DNA from: Triticum aestivum
Lineage: Eukaryota; Streptophyta; Magnoliopsida; Poales; Poaceae
Reading direction: 5' to 3'
Assembly: GCF_018294505.1 (NCBI RefSeq)
Contig: NC_057809.1
Span: 511,108,741 to 511,172,740, forward strand
DNA length: 64,000 nt
The notes under the pieces were generated by a model that saw only the letters and a list, made by a program, of their open reading frames with translations, was not told where the DNA came from and ran no database searches. Shown here in pieces: positions 22,146 through 33,875 of the stretch. The stretch's first letter is position 1. Every line of letters begins with the position of its first letter. A program made the translations under genes and the position numbers.

Positions 22146-25100
22146 ATGGCCCATGCTAATATTGCCCTCAACTTCAACGCGTTCCTAGAGAAAGCCAAGC
22201 TGAAAGACGATGGTAGCAACTATACGGATTGGGTCCGTAACTTGAGGATCATCCTCATAGATGCCAAGAAAGCATATGTCCTTGAAGCACCGCTAGGTGA
22301 CACACCCATTTTCCCAGCAACTCAAGACGTTATGAACGCCTGGCAGTCGCGTAGTGATGATTACTCCCTGGTTCAGTGCGGCATGCTTTACAGCTTAGAA
22401 CCGGGGCTCCAAAAGCATTTTGAGCAACACGGAGCATATGATATGTTCCAAGAGCTGAAAATGGTTTTCCAAGCTCATGCTCGGGTCGAGAGATATGAAG
22501 TCTCCGACAAGTTCTACAGTTGTAAGATGGAGGAAAACAGTTATGTCAGCGAGCATATACTCAAAATGTCTGGGTTGCACAACCGCTTGTCTTAGCTGGG
22601 AGTTAATCTTCCAGATGACTCGGTCATTGACAAGATCCTCCAGTCGCTTCCACCTAGCTACAAGAGCTTTGTGATGAACTACAATATGCAAGGGATGGAG
22701 AAGTCCATTCGTGAGTTATATTCAATGCTGAAATCAGCGGAGGTGGAAATCAAAAAGGAACATCAAGTGTTGATGGTGAATAAGACCACTAGTTTCAAGA
22801 AAGGCAAGAGTAAGAAGAACTTCAAGAAGGACGGCAAGGGAGTTGCCACACCCGGTAAATGAGTTGCCGAGAAGGAGCCAAAGAATGGACCCAAGCCTGA
22901 AACTTAGTGCTTTTATTGCAAGGGAAATGGTCACTAGAAACGGAACTACCCCAAGTACTTAGCAGATAAGAAGGCCGGCAATGCCAAAGGTATATGTGAT
23001 ATACATGTTATTTATGTGTACCTTACCAGCGCTCGTAGTAGCTCCAGGGTATTTGATACCGGTGCGGTTGCTCATATTTGTAACTCAAAACAGGAGCTGC
23101 GGAATAAGCGGAGATTGGCGAAGGACGAGGTGACGATGCGCGTCGGGAATGGTTCCAAGGTCGATGTGATCGCCGTCGGCATGCTACCTCTACATTTACC
23201 TACATGATTAGTTTTAAATCTCAATAATTGTTATTTAGTGCCAGCTTTGAATATGAATATTGTATCTAGATCTTGTTTAATGCGAGATGGCTACTCATTT
23301 AAATCCGAGAATAATAGTTGTTCTATTTATATGAGAGATATGTTTTATGGTCATGATCCGCTGGTCAATGGTTTATTTTTATTTAATCTCGAATGTGATG
23401 TTACACATATTCATAGTGTGAATGCCAAAATATGTAAGGTTGACAATGATAGTCCCACATACTTGTGGCACTGCCACCTTGGTCACATTGGTGTCAAACG
23501 CATGAAGAAACTCCATGCAGATGGACTTTTGGAGTCTCTTGATTATGAATCATTTGACACGTGCGAACCATGCCTCATGGGCAAAATGACCAAGACTCCG
23601 TTCTCCCGAACAATGGAGCCAGCAACCAACTTATTGGAAATCATACATACTGATGTGTGCAGTCCAATGAGCATTGAGGCTCGCGGTGGCTATCATTATG
23701 TTCTCACTCTCACTGATGACTTAAGTAGATATGGGTATGTCTACATAATGAAACACAAGTCTGAGACCTTTGAAAAGTTCAAGGAATTTCAGAGTGAGGT
23801 AGAGAATCAACGTGACAGAAAAATAAAGTTCTTACGATTTGATCGTGGAGGGGAATATTTGAGTCACGAGTTTGGCACACACGTAAGGAAATGTGGAATT
23901 TTTTAACAACTCACGCCGCCTGGAACACCTCCTCGTAATGGTGTGCCCAAACGTTTTAATCACACTCTATTGGATATGGTGCGATCTATGATGTCTCTTA
24001 CCAATCAACCGCTATCATTTTGGGGTTATGCTTTAGAGACTGCCGCATTCACTTTAAATAGGGCTCCGTCGAAATCCGTTGAAACGACACCGCATGAATT
24101 ATGGTTTGGGAAGAAACCTAAGCTATCGTTTCTGAAAGTTTGGGGATGCGATGCTTATGTCAAGAAACTTCAACCTGAAAAGCTCGAACCCAAGTCGGAA
24201 AAATGCGTCTTCATAGGATACCCTAAGGAAACTATTGGCTATACCTTCTACCTCAGATCCAAAGGCAAGATCTTTGTTGCCAAGAATGGATCCTTTCTGG
24301 AGAAAGAGTTTCTCTCGAAAGAAGTAAGTGGGAGGAAAGTAGAACTTGATGAGGTACTGCCTCTTGAACCGGAGAGTGGCGCAGCTCAGGAAGATGTTTC
24401 TGTGGTGCCTGCATCGACTAGAGAGGAAGTTAATGATGATGATCATGAAACTTCGGATCAAGTTGCTACTGAACTCCGTAGGTCCACTAGGACACGTTCC
24501 GCACCAGAGTGGTACGGCAACCCTGTCCTGGAAATCATGTTGTTAGACAACAGTGAACCTTCGAACTATGAAGAAGCAATGGCGGGCCCAAATTCCAACA
24601 AATGGCTTGAAGCCATGAAATCCGAGATAGGATCCATGTATGAAAATGAAGTATGGACTTTGACAGACTTGCCCGATGATCGACAAGCCATAGAGAATAA
24701 ATGGATCTTTAAGAAGAAGACTGACGCGGATGGTAATGTGACCGTCTATATGGCTCGGCTTGTTGCTAAGGGTTATCGACAAGTTCAAGGGGTTGACTAT
24801 GATGAGACATTCTCACCCGTAGCAAAGCTGAAGTTCGTCCAAATCATGTTAGCAGTTGCTGCATTCTACGATTATGAGATATGGCAAATGGACGTCAAAA
24901 CGGCATTCCTTAATGGTTTCCTTAAGGAAGAATTGTATATGATGCAGCCAGAAGGTTTTGTCGATCCTAAGAATGCTGACAAGGTATGCAAGCTCCAACT
25001 CTCCATCTATGGGTTGGTGCAAGCATCTCCGAGTTGGAACATTCACTTTCATGAAATGATCAAAGCGTTTGGGTTTATACAGACTTATGGAGAAGCCTGT

Positions 25101-26096
25101 GTTTACAAGAAAGTGAGTGGGAGCTCTGTAGCATTTCTCATATTATATATGGATGACATACTCTTGATGGGAAATGATATAGAACTTTTGGAAAGCATAA
25201 AGGCCTACTTGAATAAGTGTTTTTCAATGAAGGACCTTGGAGAAGCTACTTACATATTAGGCATCAGGATCTATAGAGATAGATCGAGATGCCTCATTGG
25301 TCTTTTGCAAAGCACGTACCTTGACAAGATATTGAAGAAGTTCAATATGGATCAGTCCAAGAAAGGGTTCTTGCTTGTATTGAAAGGTGTGAGATTGAGC
25401 ACAGCTCAATGCTCGACCTCGGCAGAAGATAGAGAAAAGATGAGTGTCATCCCCTATGCCTCAGCCATAGGGTCTATTATGTATGCCATACTGTGTACCA
25501 GACCTGATGTGAACCTTGCCGTAAGTTTGGTAGGGAGGTACCAAAGTGAACCCGGTATGGAACACTGGACAGCAGTCAAGAATATCCTGAAGTACCTGAA
25601 AAGGCCTAAGGATATGTTTCCCGTTTATGGAGGTGACGAAGAGCTCATAGTAAAGGGTTACGTCGATGCTAGCTTCGACATAGATCTGGCTGACTCCAAG
25701 TCACAAACTAGATATGTGTACATTTTGAATGGTTGGGCAGTCAGCTGGTGCAGTTGCAAGCAAAGCATCGTGGCGGGATCTACATGTGAAGCAGAGTACA
25801 TAGCTGCCTCGGAGGAAGCACAGGAAGCAGTCTGGATGAAGGAGTTCATCACTGACCTAGGTGTTATTCCAAATGTGTCGGGCCCGATGACTCTCTTCTG
25901 TGACAACACTGGAGCTATTGCTCTTGCCAAGGAGCCCAGGTTTCACAAGAAGACCATGCATATCAAGTGTCGCTTCAACTCCATTAGTGAATATATTCAA
26001 GATGGAGACATAGATATTTGTAAAGTGCATACGGATCTGAATGTCGCACATCCGTTGACTAAACCTCTTCCACGAGCAAAACATGATCAACACTAG
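22146..26096 (+). pseudogene. Copia gag-pol polyprotein, six nonsense codons
   Basis: One frame of 1317 codons runs from ATG 22146 to TGA/TAG-type end at 26096, broken only by nonsense at 22593, 22860, 22905, 22935, 23205 and 23904 (first base of each). No frameshift was found. Domains in order: gag (22146 to about 22850); a zinc knuckle remnant, CFYCKGNGH, in which both a stop and a Cys-to-Tyr change fall; protease with FDTGA (about 23050); integrase with the HHCC zinc region (HCHLGHIG then CEPC, 23470-23580) and Asp residues in HTDVC and FDRGG, but Lys where the third acidic residue is expected (NGVPKRFN); reverse transcriptase with the YMDD motif near 25148; RNase H with AGSTCEAEYIAAS near 25775. 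The order protease, integrase, RT, RNase H defines copia. The RT to RNase H part alone (23943 on) is a 717-residue open frame. Confidence 0.9.
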
Positions 26097-26151
26097 AACT
26101 CTATGGGTGTTCGATTCATCACAATGTAACTACATTATTGACTCTAGTGCA

Positions 26152-26161
26152 AGTGGGAGAC
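26152..26161 (+). other. Polypurine tract of the Angela/WIS element
   Basis: AGTGGGAGAC immediately precedes the 3' LTR start TGTCGGAAAT. It is identical to the tract at 391-400. Confidence 0.8.
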
Positions 26162-27868
26162 TGTCGGAAATATGCCCTAGAGGCAATAATAAAGTGGTTA
26201 TTATTATATTTCCTTGTTCATGATAATTGTCTATTGTTCATGCTATAATTGTATTAGCTGGAAACCGTAATACATGTGTGATACATAGATCGTAATATGT
26301 CCCTAGTAAGCCTCTAGTTGACTAGCTCGTTGATCAATAGATGGTCATGGTTTCCTGACCAAGGGCATTGGATGTCGTTGATAATGGGATCACATCATTA
26401 GGAGAATGATGTGATGGACAAGACCCAATCCTAAGCATAGCAGAAGATCGTGTAGTTTGTTTGCTAGAGCTTTTCTAATGTCAAGTATCATTTCCTTAGA
26501 CCATGCGATTGTGCAACTCCTGGATACCGTAGGAATGATTTGGGTGTACCAAAAGTCACAACGTAACAGGGCGACTATAAAGGTGCACCACAGGTATCTC
26601 CGAAAGTGTCTGTTGGTTGGCACGAATCGAGACTGGGATTTGTCACTCTGTATGATGGAGAGGTATCTCTGGGCCCACTCGGTAATGCATCATCATAATG
26701 AGCTCAATGTGACTAAGGAGTTAGCCACGGGATCATGCGTTACAGAACAAGTAAAGAGACTTGCCGGTAACGAGACTGAACGAGGTATGGGGATACCGAC
26801 GATCGAATCTTGGGCAAGTAACATGCCGATGGACAAAGGGAATTGTATACGGGATTGATTGAATCCCCGACATTGTGGTTCATCTGATGAGATAATCATG
26901 GAACATGTGGGATCCAACATGGGTATCCAGATCCCTCTATTGGTTATTGGCCGGAGAGATGTCTCGGTCATGTCTGCATGGTTCCCAAACCCGTAGGGTC
27001 TACACACTTAAGGTTCGGTGACGCTAGAGTTGTTATGGGAAATAGTATGTGGTTACCGAAGGTTGTTCGGATTCCTGGATGTGATCTCGGACCTCATGAG
27101 GAGTTCCGGAATGGTCCGGAGGTGAAGATCTATATATGGGAAGTCTAGTTTCAGTCACCGGAATAGTTTCGCGGGTTATTGGTATTGTACCAGGACCACT
27201 GAAAGGTGTCCGGGGGTCCACCGGGTGGGGCCACCTACCCCGATGGGCCAAGTGGGTTGAAAAAGGGTGGGAACCAGCCCCTAGTGGGCTGGTGCGCCCC
27301 CCAAGGGCCGCAAGGCGCCTAGGATTGAAAACCCTAGGGGGTGGGGGCGCCTCCCACCAAACTTGGGGGGCAAGTTCCCCACTTGGCCGCCCCCTCTAGA
27401 TGCATCTAGAGGGGGCCTCTCCCTTCACCCTATAAATAGAGGGGGGTGGGAGGGCTTCCGCACCCCTTCCCTGGCACAGCCCTCCCCCTCTCCAACACCT
27501 CCTCCTCCTCCGTAGTGCTTGGCGAAGCCCTGCCGGAGAACTGCAAGCTCCACCACCACGTCGTCGTGCTGCCAGAGTTCTCCCTCAAATTCTCCTCTTC
27601 CCTTGCTAGATCAAGAAGGAGGATACGTCACCAGGCTGTACGTGTGTTGAAAACGGAGGCACCATCTGTTCAGCGCTAGATCGTATCTTCCGTGATTTGA
27701 ATCGCCGCTAGTACGACTGCATCATCTGTGTTCCTTGTAACACTTTTGTTTAGCGATCTTCAAGGGTATGAAGATGCACTCCCTCTCTCTCCCTCGTTGC
27801 TAGCATCTCCAAGATTGATCTTGGTGAAACGTAGGAATTTTTTTGAATTATTACTACGTTCCCCAACA
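26162..27868 (+). repeat. 3' LTR of the Angela/WIS element
   Basis: It opens TGTCGGAAATATGCCC and closes ACGTTCCCCAACA, 1707 bp. It aligns throughout with the 5' LTR apart from point changes, small indels and the N gap. It contains the promoter region of the family. Confidence 0.95.
27431..27438 (+). promoter_or_regulatory. TATA box of the Angela/WIS 3' LTR
   Basis: TATAAATA followed by a G-rich stretch and a C-rich leader, in the position known for the BARE1/Angela promoter. An additional TATATATGGGAAG motif lies upstream near 27131. Confidence 0.55.
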
Positions 27869-29166
27869 AATTTCATCGAGTCACTTTCATCATGTTGTTT
27901 TAATTCTTGTTCGGTACTTTGATAATTTGATATGTGGGTGGACCGGTGCTTAGGTGCTGTTCTTACTTGAACAAACCTCCTACTTATGACTAACCCTCTC
28001 GCAAGCATCCACAACTACAAGAAAAGTATTAAGAATACATTCTAACCATAGCGTTAAACTTTTGGATCCAATCGGTCCCTTACGGAATAGCGCATAAACT
28101 GGGGTTTAAGCTTCTGTCACTCTCGCAACCCATCATCTAATTGCTACTCCACAATGCATTCCCTTAGGCCCAAATATGGTGAAGTGTCATGTAGTCGACG
28201 TTCACATGACACCACTAAGGAATCACAACATACATACTATCAAAATATCGAACACATATCAAATTCACATGACACCACTAAGGGAATCACAACATACATA
28301 CTATCAAAATATCGAACACATATCAAATTCACATGATTACTTGCAACATGATTTCTCCCGTGACCTCAAGAACAAAGGTAACTACTCACAAATGATAAAC
28401 ATGCTCATGATCAGAGGGGTATTAAATAGCATATTGGATCTGAACATATAATCTTCCACCAAATAAACCATATAGTAATCAACTACAAGATGTAATCAAC
28501 ACTACTAGTCACCCACAAGCACCAATCTATAGTTCCGGTAACAAGATTGAACACAAGAGATGAACTAGAGTTTGAGAGGAGGCGATGTTGTTGAAGATGT
28601 TGATGGAGATTGCCCTCCCCAATATGGGAGAGTTGTTGGTGATGATGATGACGATGATTTCCCCTCCGGGAGGGAAAATCCCCTGACGGAATCGCTCCGC
28701 CGGAGCGCAAAAGTGCTCCTGCCCAAGTTCCGCCTCGAGGCGGCGGCGCTTCGTCTTGAAAGTCCTCCACTTATTTTTTCTAGGTCAAAACGACCTATAT
28801 ACCAGAAGATGGGCATCGGAGGTGGGCCTAGGTGAGCACAACCCACCAGGGTGCGCCTGGGCTCCCTGGCATGCCCAGGTGTGTTGTGCCCACCTGGTGG
28901 GCCCCTCCGGTACTTATTGGCTCCAATATTCCTCATATATTCCATAAAAAATCCTCGTGAAGCTTCAACTCATTTGGAGTTGTGCAGAATAGGTAACCTG
29001 ATGTAGCTTTTTTAGGTCTAGATTTCCAGCTGCTGGAATTCTCCCTCTTGGTGTGTACCTTGCAAATTATGAGGGAAAAGTCAATAGATTTGCTCCAAAA
29101 AGCATTATTATGGATTAAAACATCATAAATAACAGTAAGAAAACATGATGCAAAATGGACGTATCA
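27869..29166 (-). repeat. Sabrina-type gypsy LTR, part 2
   Basis: It resumes the LTR split at 18921 (AATTT duplicated) and ends at GACGTATCA (29166). In the minus direction it opens TGATACGTCCATTTTGC. It includes a GC-rich leader with GGCGGAGCG-like motifs near 28690-28740. It is a 3' LTR, because a polypurine tract follows on its right. Confidence 0.75.
28201..28327 (-). repeat. Short tandem duplication (63/64 bp) in the Sabrina-type LTR
   Basis: Copies at 28201-28263 and 28264-28327 share TTCACATGACACCACTAAGG and the following bases, differing by one added G. This is a local slippage duplication. Confidence 0.9.
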
Positions 29167-29280
29167 ACTCCCCCAAGCATAGACCTCGCTTGTCCTCAAG
29201 CAAAAGCTGAAATCGAAAAACATGTCCACATGCTTTGAGAGAGAGGTGTTGATAAAAACAAAATACGGACATAGAAGCAT
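29167..29280 (-). repeat. Polypurine tract and internal fragment of the Sabrina-type element
   Basis: ACTCCCCCAAGC (polypurine on the minus strand) directly follows the LTR. About 100 bp of internal sequence remain before a WHAM-type LTR begins at 29281. No coding sequence is left. Confidence 0.7.
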
Positions 29281-29670
29281 TGATAACCCACAAGTATAGG
29301 GGATCGCAACAGTTTTTGAGGGTAGAGTATTCAACCCAAATTTATTGATTCGACACAAGGGGAGCCAAAGAATAGTCTCAAGTATTACCAGCTGAGTTGT
29401 CAATTCAACCACACCTGGAAACTTAATATCTGCAACAAAGTATAATATGATAGTAGTGGTAACGGTAGCAAAAGTAATGGTAGCAAAAGTAATATTTTTG
29501 GGTTTTATAGTGATGGTAACAGTAGCAACGAAAAAGTAAATAAGCGAAGAACAATATGTGAAAAGCTCGTAGGCATTGGATCGGTGATGGAGAATTATGT
29601 TAGATGCGATTATTCATGCAACAGTTATAACATAGGGTGACACAGAACTAGCTCCAATTCATCAATATAA
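29281..29670 (-). repeat. WHAM-type LTR fragment, left of the gypsy insertion
   Basis: It starts TGATAACCCACAAGTATAGG and runs to TCATCAATATAA, where the 21-kb gypsy structure is inserted; it resumes at 50655. The five bases before it are AGCAT. Confidence 0.8.
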
Positions 29671-32223
29671 TGTAAGGACCCCGATTCCAAGTCACATCGA
29701 TCTAGCCGGTAACACCTCATATCACTTTGCGGCCTCACGCACGGTATCCCTCGGGTGTCGCCTTACCATGGCCCGGGACCGTTTGCGCCTTTTGGCTCAC
29801 GTATATGATAGTGTCGCTAGCATCCATATGACAGAGAACCCGGGCCGACATGGCTAGTCGTGAACCCAAAGCGGCACAGACCTATGGAGACAGGCATACA
29901 TGAATCACATCGAACATGTCGGTCATCAATGAGTGATTCCGGGCTATAGCACTGGGCTAACAGGACTCCGTGGAACCCCGGGCTGTAGCAGGCTAGGCAG
30001 GACTCCGGAAGTCACCGTGTGACATTTCCCCGAAGGGACAGACATAGGGACGAAGTGAAACACATGCCGGCCAGTCAAGTGTCCTGAACAGTAGTGCTGG
30101 GCTAGCAGGACTCCGGTGAACCGGGCTGTAGCGGACTACTATGGCTCGAGGAACACTAGACTACATTTCCCCATAAGAAAGGCTGCCAAGGATAAACAAC
30201 TAGATTGTCGGATCCCACTCATACCAAGCATTTCAATCATACACACAATATGCCCGATATGAGTACATACAACATGGCATCACAACAAAACTCTACAACT
30301 CAAGTACTTTATTTAAAGGCTCCAGAGAGCCATATATAACATGTTCATACAGATAGGGGTCACACGACCCAACACTCAAGTCATACAAACATACAAGCAC
30401 ATGCGGAAGCAACTAGTCTGAGTACAGACTCTAGAAAGAAAGAAGGCTTCTCGAAGCCTGTCTAACTACATAGGGCCCTCCATGGCCAGGATCACCACCT
30501 GTGTGGCTAGTCACTCGTCGACGTCAAGGTCTACATAGAACCCATCGGGGTGGGAGGTGTTGTCGTCTGGAAACAATAAATAAACAAACATGAGTACAAA
30601 GGTACTCAACAAGTCTTACATCAGAACCTACTATACATGCTTATTCTCAAGAAGGTGGTGGGGTTAATGCAGCAAGCTAGCTTTGACTCTTGGCTAAGCT
30701 ATCCTACGGGACTCCACCAGTAAAATAGTTTTCGCACACGAGTCCACTACTCACCAACACAATACTCCACCGAGGATCCTCCCTCATCATCCTACGAGAG
30801 GGCCATCCTCGATACTCACACTATTCTTGAGTCTTTTAGTAGTGTCCATTAAGTTGTCTATGAACTGTATAGGCAACCAAGTAGTCCTTTACCGCGGACG
30901 CGGCTATTCGAATAGTTTTATACCCTACAGGGGTGTACTTCGTCACACACGCTTTCACCACTTACCGCCGCTTACACGACATGTACTCGACAACCTTCAA
31001 GCGGAAGCCCAGCGAGGGTGTTGGCCACGGCCTACCTAAACACTTTAGTCTCTAGTCCAGGTTTATCGCCTATCCAGGTTCCATCCGCAGGGAGTCCGGC
31101 CGAGGTTTCCACATACGGCCCCGAACAATGTGAACAGGGTTCCCGGGACACCAAACGGGTGACTCGGTACACTGTGCCACGGTGTATCTACCGCAACATA
31201 GCCCACCCCTAGGGTCAGCGCTACGCACGGCCGCCAACACATAACCTACAAACACCAGAAACTATTTGCAACTCCTGGACAGAGTACTAGGGTGGTTAAG
31301 AAGCCGAGAGGGTCAATTAAGGATCCCAATGCATGGTAGTAGCTGAATCTTAAATCACACATACATATCTCAGTTCCTAGGGACGGCCTCAATGAAACAA
31401 CCCACCATGTACTCCTACATGGCCTCTCATCGATACCTTTACCAAAACATGTTCAACACATCCCTCACATTACCGACATAAACATTTCACTCTAGCCCAT
31501 CACCCAGATGAACCAGACCTGACACAACTCTAAGCATAGCAGGCATAGCAAGGTAGGAATCACATACATGGCTCAATCAAATCCTACACATGCTAGTGGG
31601 TTTCATCTAGTTACTGTCGCAATGACAGGTCATGCAGAGGATAAGGGTTCAACTACCGTAGCACACAGCAGTTTGAATCGCGTTGTCTTAATATAGTAAA
31701 CAAGAGCAAAAGCAAGAACATGGGTTTGTATCGGAATGATCAATGGTTGCTTTCCTGATGGAGTGGTAGCGGGATACTGCCCTTCAGTTGGATACTCGTG
31801 AATATCCTCGGAGGCAGAACCTACCACGGAGAACACATCGGAACACAATCAACACATGACGATATGCAACAATATGATGCGTGCTATGACATGGCAATAT
31901 GATTGTGTCTTGGCCTAATGCAAGTTATATTAGAAAGGAATGAACTCATTTGAATCAAAGATTCAAATATTAGCTCATTAAACATGGCCTTGATAGTGCA
32001 TTTCCTTATTCTGCTTAAACAGCAAGGTAAACTTGTTTTGTCATGCATGAAACCATTACAGGTGGATAGATTGAATTTTTCTGATAATTTTTCATATATA
32101 ATTTATCCCATTTGGAGCTATGGTTGAATTTCTATGAATTTTTGAAGTTTGAACTATTTTCTGGAATTTCCTGTATAATAATAAATCCAGAAAATGCATT
32201 ACTGCGTCAGCATTGCGTCAGAG

Positions 32224-32231
32224 TGACGTCA
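32224..32231 (-). promoter_or_regulatory. TGACGTCA palindrome in LTR A, with a TATA-like motif at 32094-32101
   Basis: TGACGTCA lies beside two GCGTCAG repeats, and the cluster is conserved in LTR B (42394-42401) and LTR C (49050-49057). TGACG palindromes are the binding core of TGA/bZIP factors. A TATATATG motif on the minus strand follows about 125 bp downstream. A promoter here is an inference from spacing. Confidence 0.4.
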
Positions 32232-32601
32232 GCAGGTCAAAGGCGCCAGCCCAGGTCAAACCTGACTGGTGGGCCCCTTCTGTCAGTCTCTCAGCTAATT
32301 AGCAAAATTAGATTAACACTAATTAGTTGTCAGTGGGGCCTGGGCCCACATGTCAGTGACTGATTTAATTAAAATTAATTAAGATTAATCCTAATTTAGT
32401 TAGCCAACCGGCCCCACCTGTCATAGACTCAGGGGGGGTCTTCCTGGGCCCACCCAGGGGTCAAACTGGGTCAACTCGCCGGCGGCTCGACGCCGGCGAA
32501 GCCCGAGACGGCGGAGGGCTTCGGATTTGGTCCTTCGGTGACCAAATCGACGGCGGAGATGTGCTACGCGTAGCTGGGGCTCGTGCGCATCTAGTGGGGC
32601 A

Positions 32602-33057
32602 ATGGGAGGAGCTGGGGTGGAGCGAGCTCGCCGGAATCGAGCTCGTGGCGGCGGCCGGAGTTCGGGCGAGGTCGGAATCGACGCTACGGTGCACGGGAGG
32701 GAGAACTGGGGGTGGCTACAGGTTCCTGGTGCTGCACTGAGCACGGTGAGGCGCTCGGACGCGTGCTTACACGGCCGTAGGCACGACGGCGACATGGCCG
32801 GTGGCGAGGAGCGCTCGGGCTCGGAGGGAGCGGTGGCTACGAGGCGTAATCGAGCACGGGAACTAGGGGGAAAGGAAGAGGGGCTCACAGCGGAGTCGGA
32901 GAGGGGGTCAGCGGGCTCGGGGAGGTCCTGGCAGCGGCGAATTCGACCGGAGATGGCTCGGGTGCCCGAGGTTGAAGACGAAGGCGAAGGCGGCGATGCA
33001 GGGCCTCCGGCGATGCGTGGCTCGGTGGGGAGGACGAGGGAGTCGAGGCGGAGCTAA
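32602..33057 (+). other. Open frame antisense to the gypsy element in LTR A, function doubtful
   Basis: A 151-codon frame starts MGGAGVERARRNRARGG and ends GRTRESRRS. Nearly the same frame is present in LTR B (42773-43228) and LTR C (49443-49883). It is rich in Gly, Arg and Glu with no known domain. GC-richness and recent common origin of the LTRs are enough to explain its conservation, so I do not call it a gene. Confidence 0.3.
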
Positions 33058-33830
33058 TGGGCTCGTCGGAGGGGTGCGGGGGTGTCTGTGGTGGCAACTA
33101 CGGCGATCGGCGGCGAGGTACTCGCTCGGCCGTCGCGGGAGAGAGAGAGGGAGACGAGGGGGAGAGTGAGCGAGTGCGAGAGGGAGACGTGGGGGTCGCG
33201 TGGCACTTCAGGGCGTCTCCCGGGCGTCGGCGGAAGCAGGAGGTGGCCGGCGTGTGGCCGCGGGCGCCGGCCACGCCCTTCGCATCCTTCTGGCGCGAGG
33301 AGGACGACGACTGGCAGCGCCAGCAGGCTGGGCCGAGCCAGGTGGCTGGGCCAACATAGGTAAGGCCCAGGTGGGCTTTCTTCTCTCTCTTTTTTTTTGA
33401 TTTTTGTTTCTGTTTTCTATTAAACTGCAACTGTTTAGCTTTAGATAAAATACTAAAACGTTTCCAAAAATCCTGAAAATAAATGTGGCCTCTGTTTAGA
33501 TTATTTCCAACAGGAAACATTTATTCCCAGAATTATTTGAGCATTTGGATTATTTTATAGCATTTAAATGCCCAAATTCAAATACTTATGATTTAATTCA
33601 ATGACCTTCTGTTGACCTAGAAAATTGTGCACCAATTTTGCCAGAGGTTCTAACCTAAGACAAAGAGGGTGAACTTTTTAGAAGGGCATTTCAGGTTCAT
33701 TGAAAATATTTTTAGTAAACCCTAGTTGTTTCCAGGGGGGTGTTGGGGGTTTCTGCCTTCCCCATTTCAAATTTAAAAGAAATTTAAACATGATGCACAT
33801 TCTAATGCTGGAACTAGCTAGGGTGTGACA

Positions 33831-33842
33831 ACTCACCCCCAC
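33831..33842 (-). other. Polypurine tract, gypsy unit 1
   Basis: ACTCACCCCCAC on the plus strand is GTGGGGGTGAGT on the coding strand, directly abutting the 3' LTR start TGTCACACC. The same tract is at 44002-44013 in unit 2. Confidence 0.85.
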
Positions 33843-33875
33843 TCAAAAGAATCTCGTCCCGAGATTTAGGATCCT

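Larger units (their letters stand above)
18922..27868 (+). mobile_element. Complete Angela/WIS-type copia retrotransposon
   Basis: A full-length element with two LTRs (18922-20852 and 26162-27868), a degenerate primer binding site, a gag-pol frame and a polypurine tract. It is flanked on both sides by AATTT (18917-18921 and 27869-27873), a perfect 5-bp target duplication. It is nested in a Sabrina-type LTR. Six nonsense codons in gag-pol and a degenerate primer binding site make it non-autonomous. Its apparent length of 8947 bp includes 219 N. Confidence 0.95.
29671..33830 (-). repeat. Gypsy LTR A (3' LTR of unit 1), 4160 bp
   Basis: The plus reading opens TGTAAGGACCCCGATTCC and closes GCTAGGGTGTGACA; the minus reading opens TGTCACACCC. 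The polypurine tract at 33831 on its right marks it as the 3' LTR. 32450-33360 is GC-rich. Compared with LTR B it shows only scattered point changes and a short indel near 30897-30905. Confidence 0.93.

Noticed and set aside
28201..28327. Possible CRISPR-like or satellite repeat
   Set aside because: Only two adjacent copies without spacers, inside an LTR; a simple tandem duplication.
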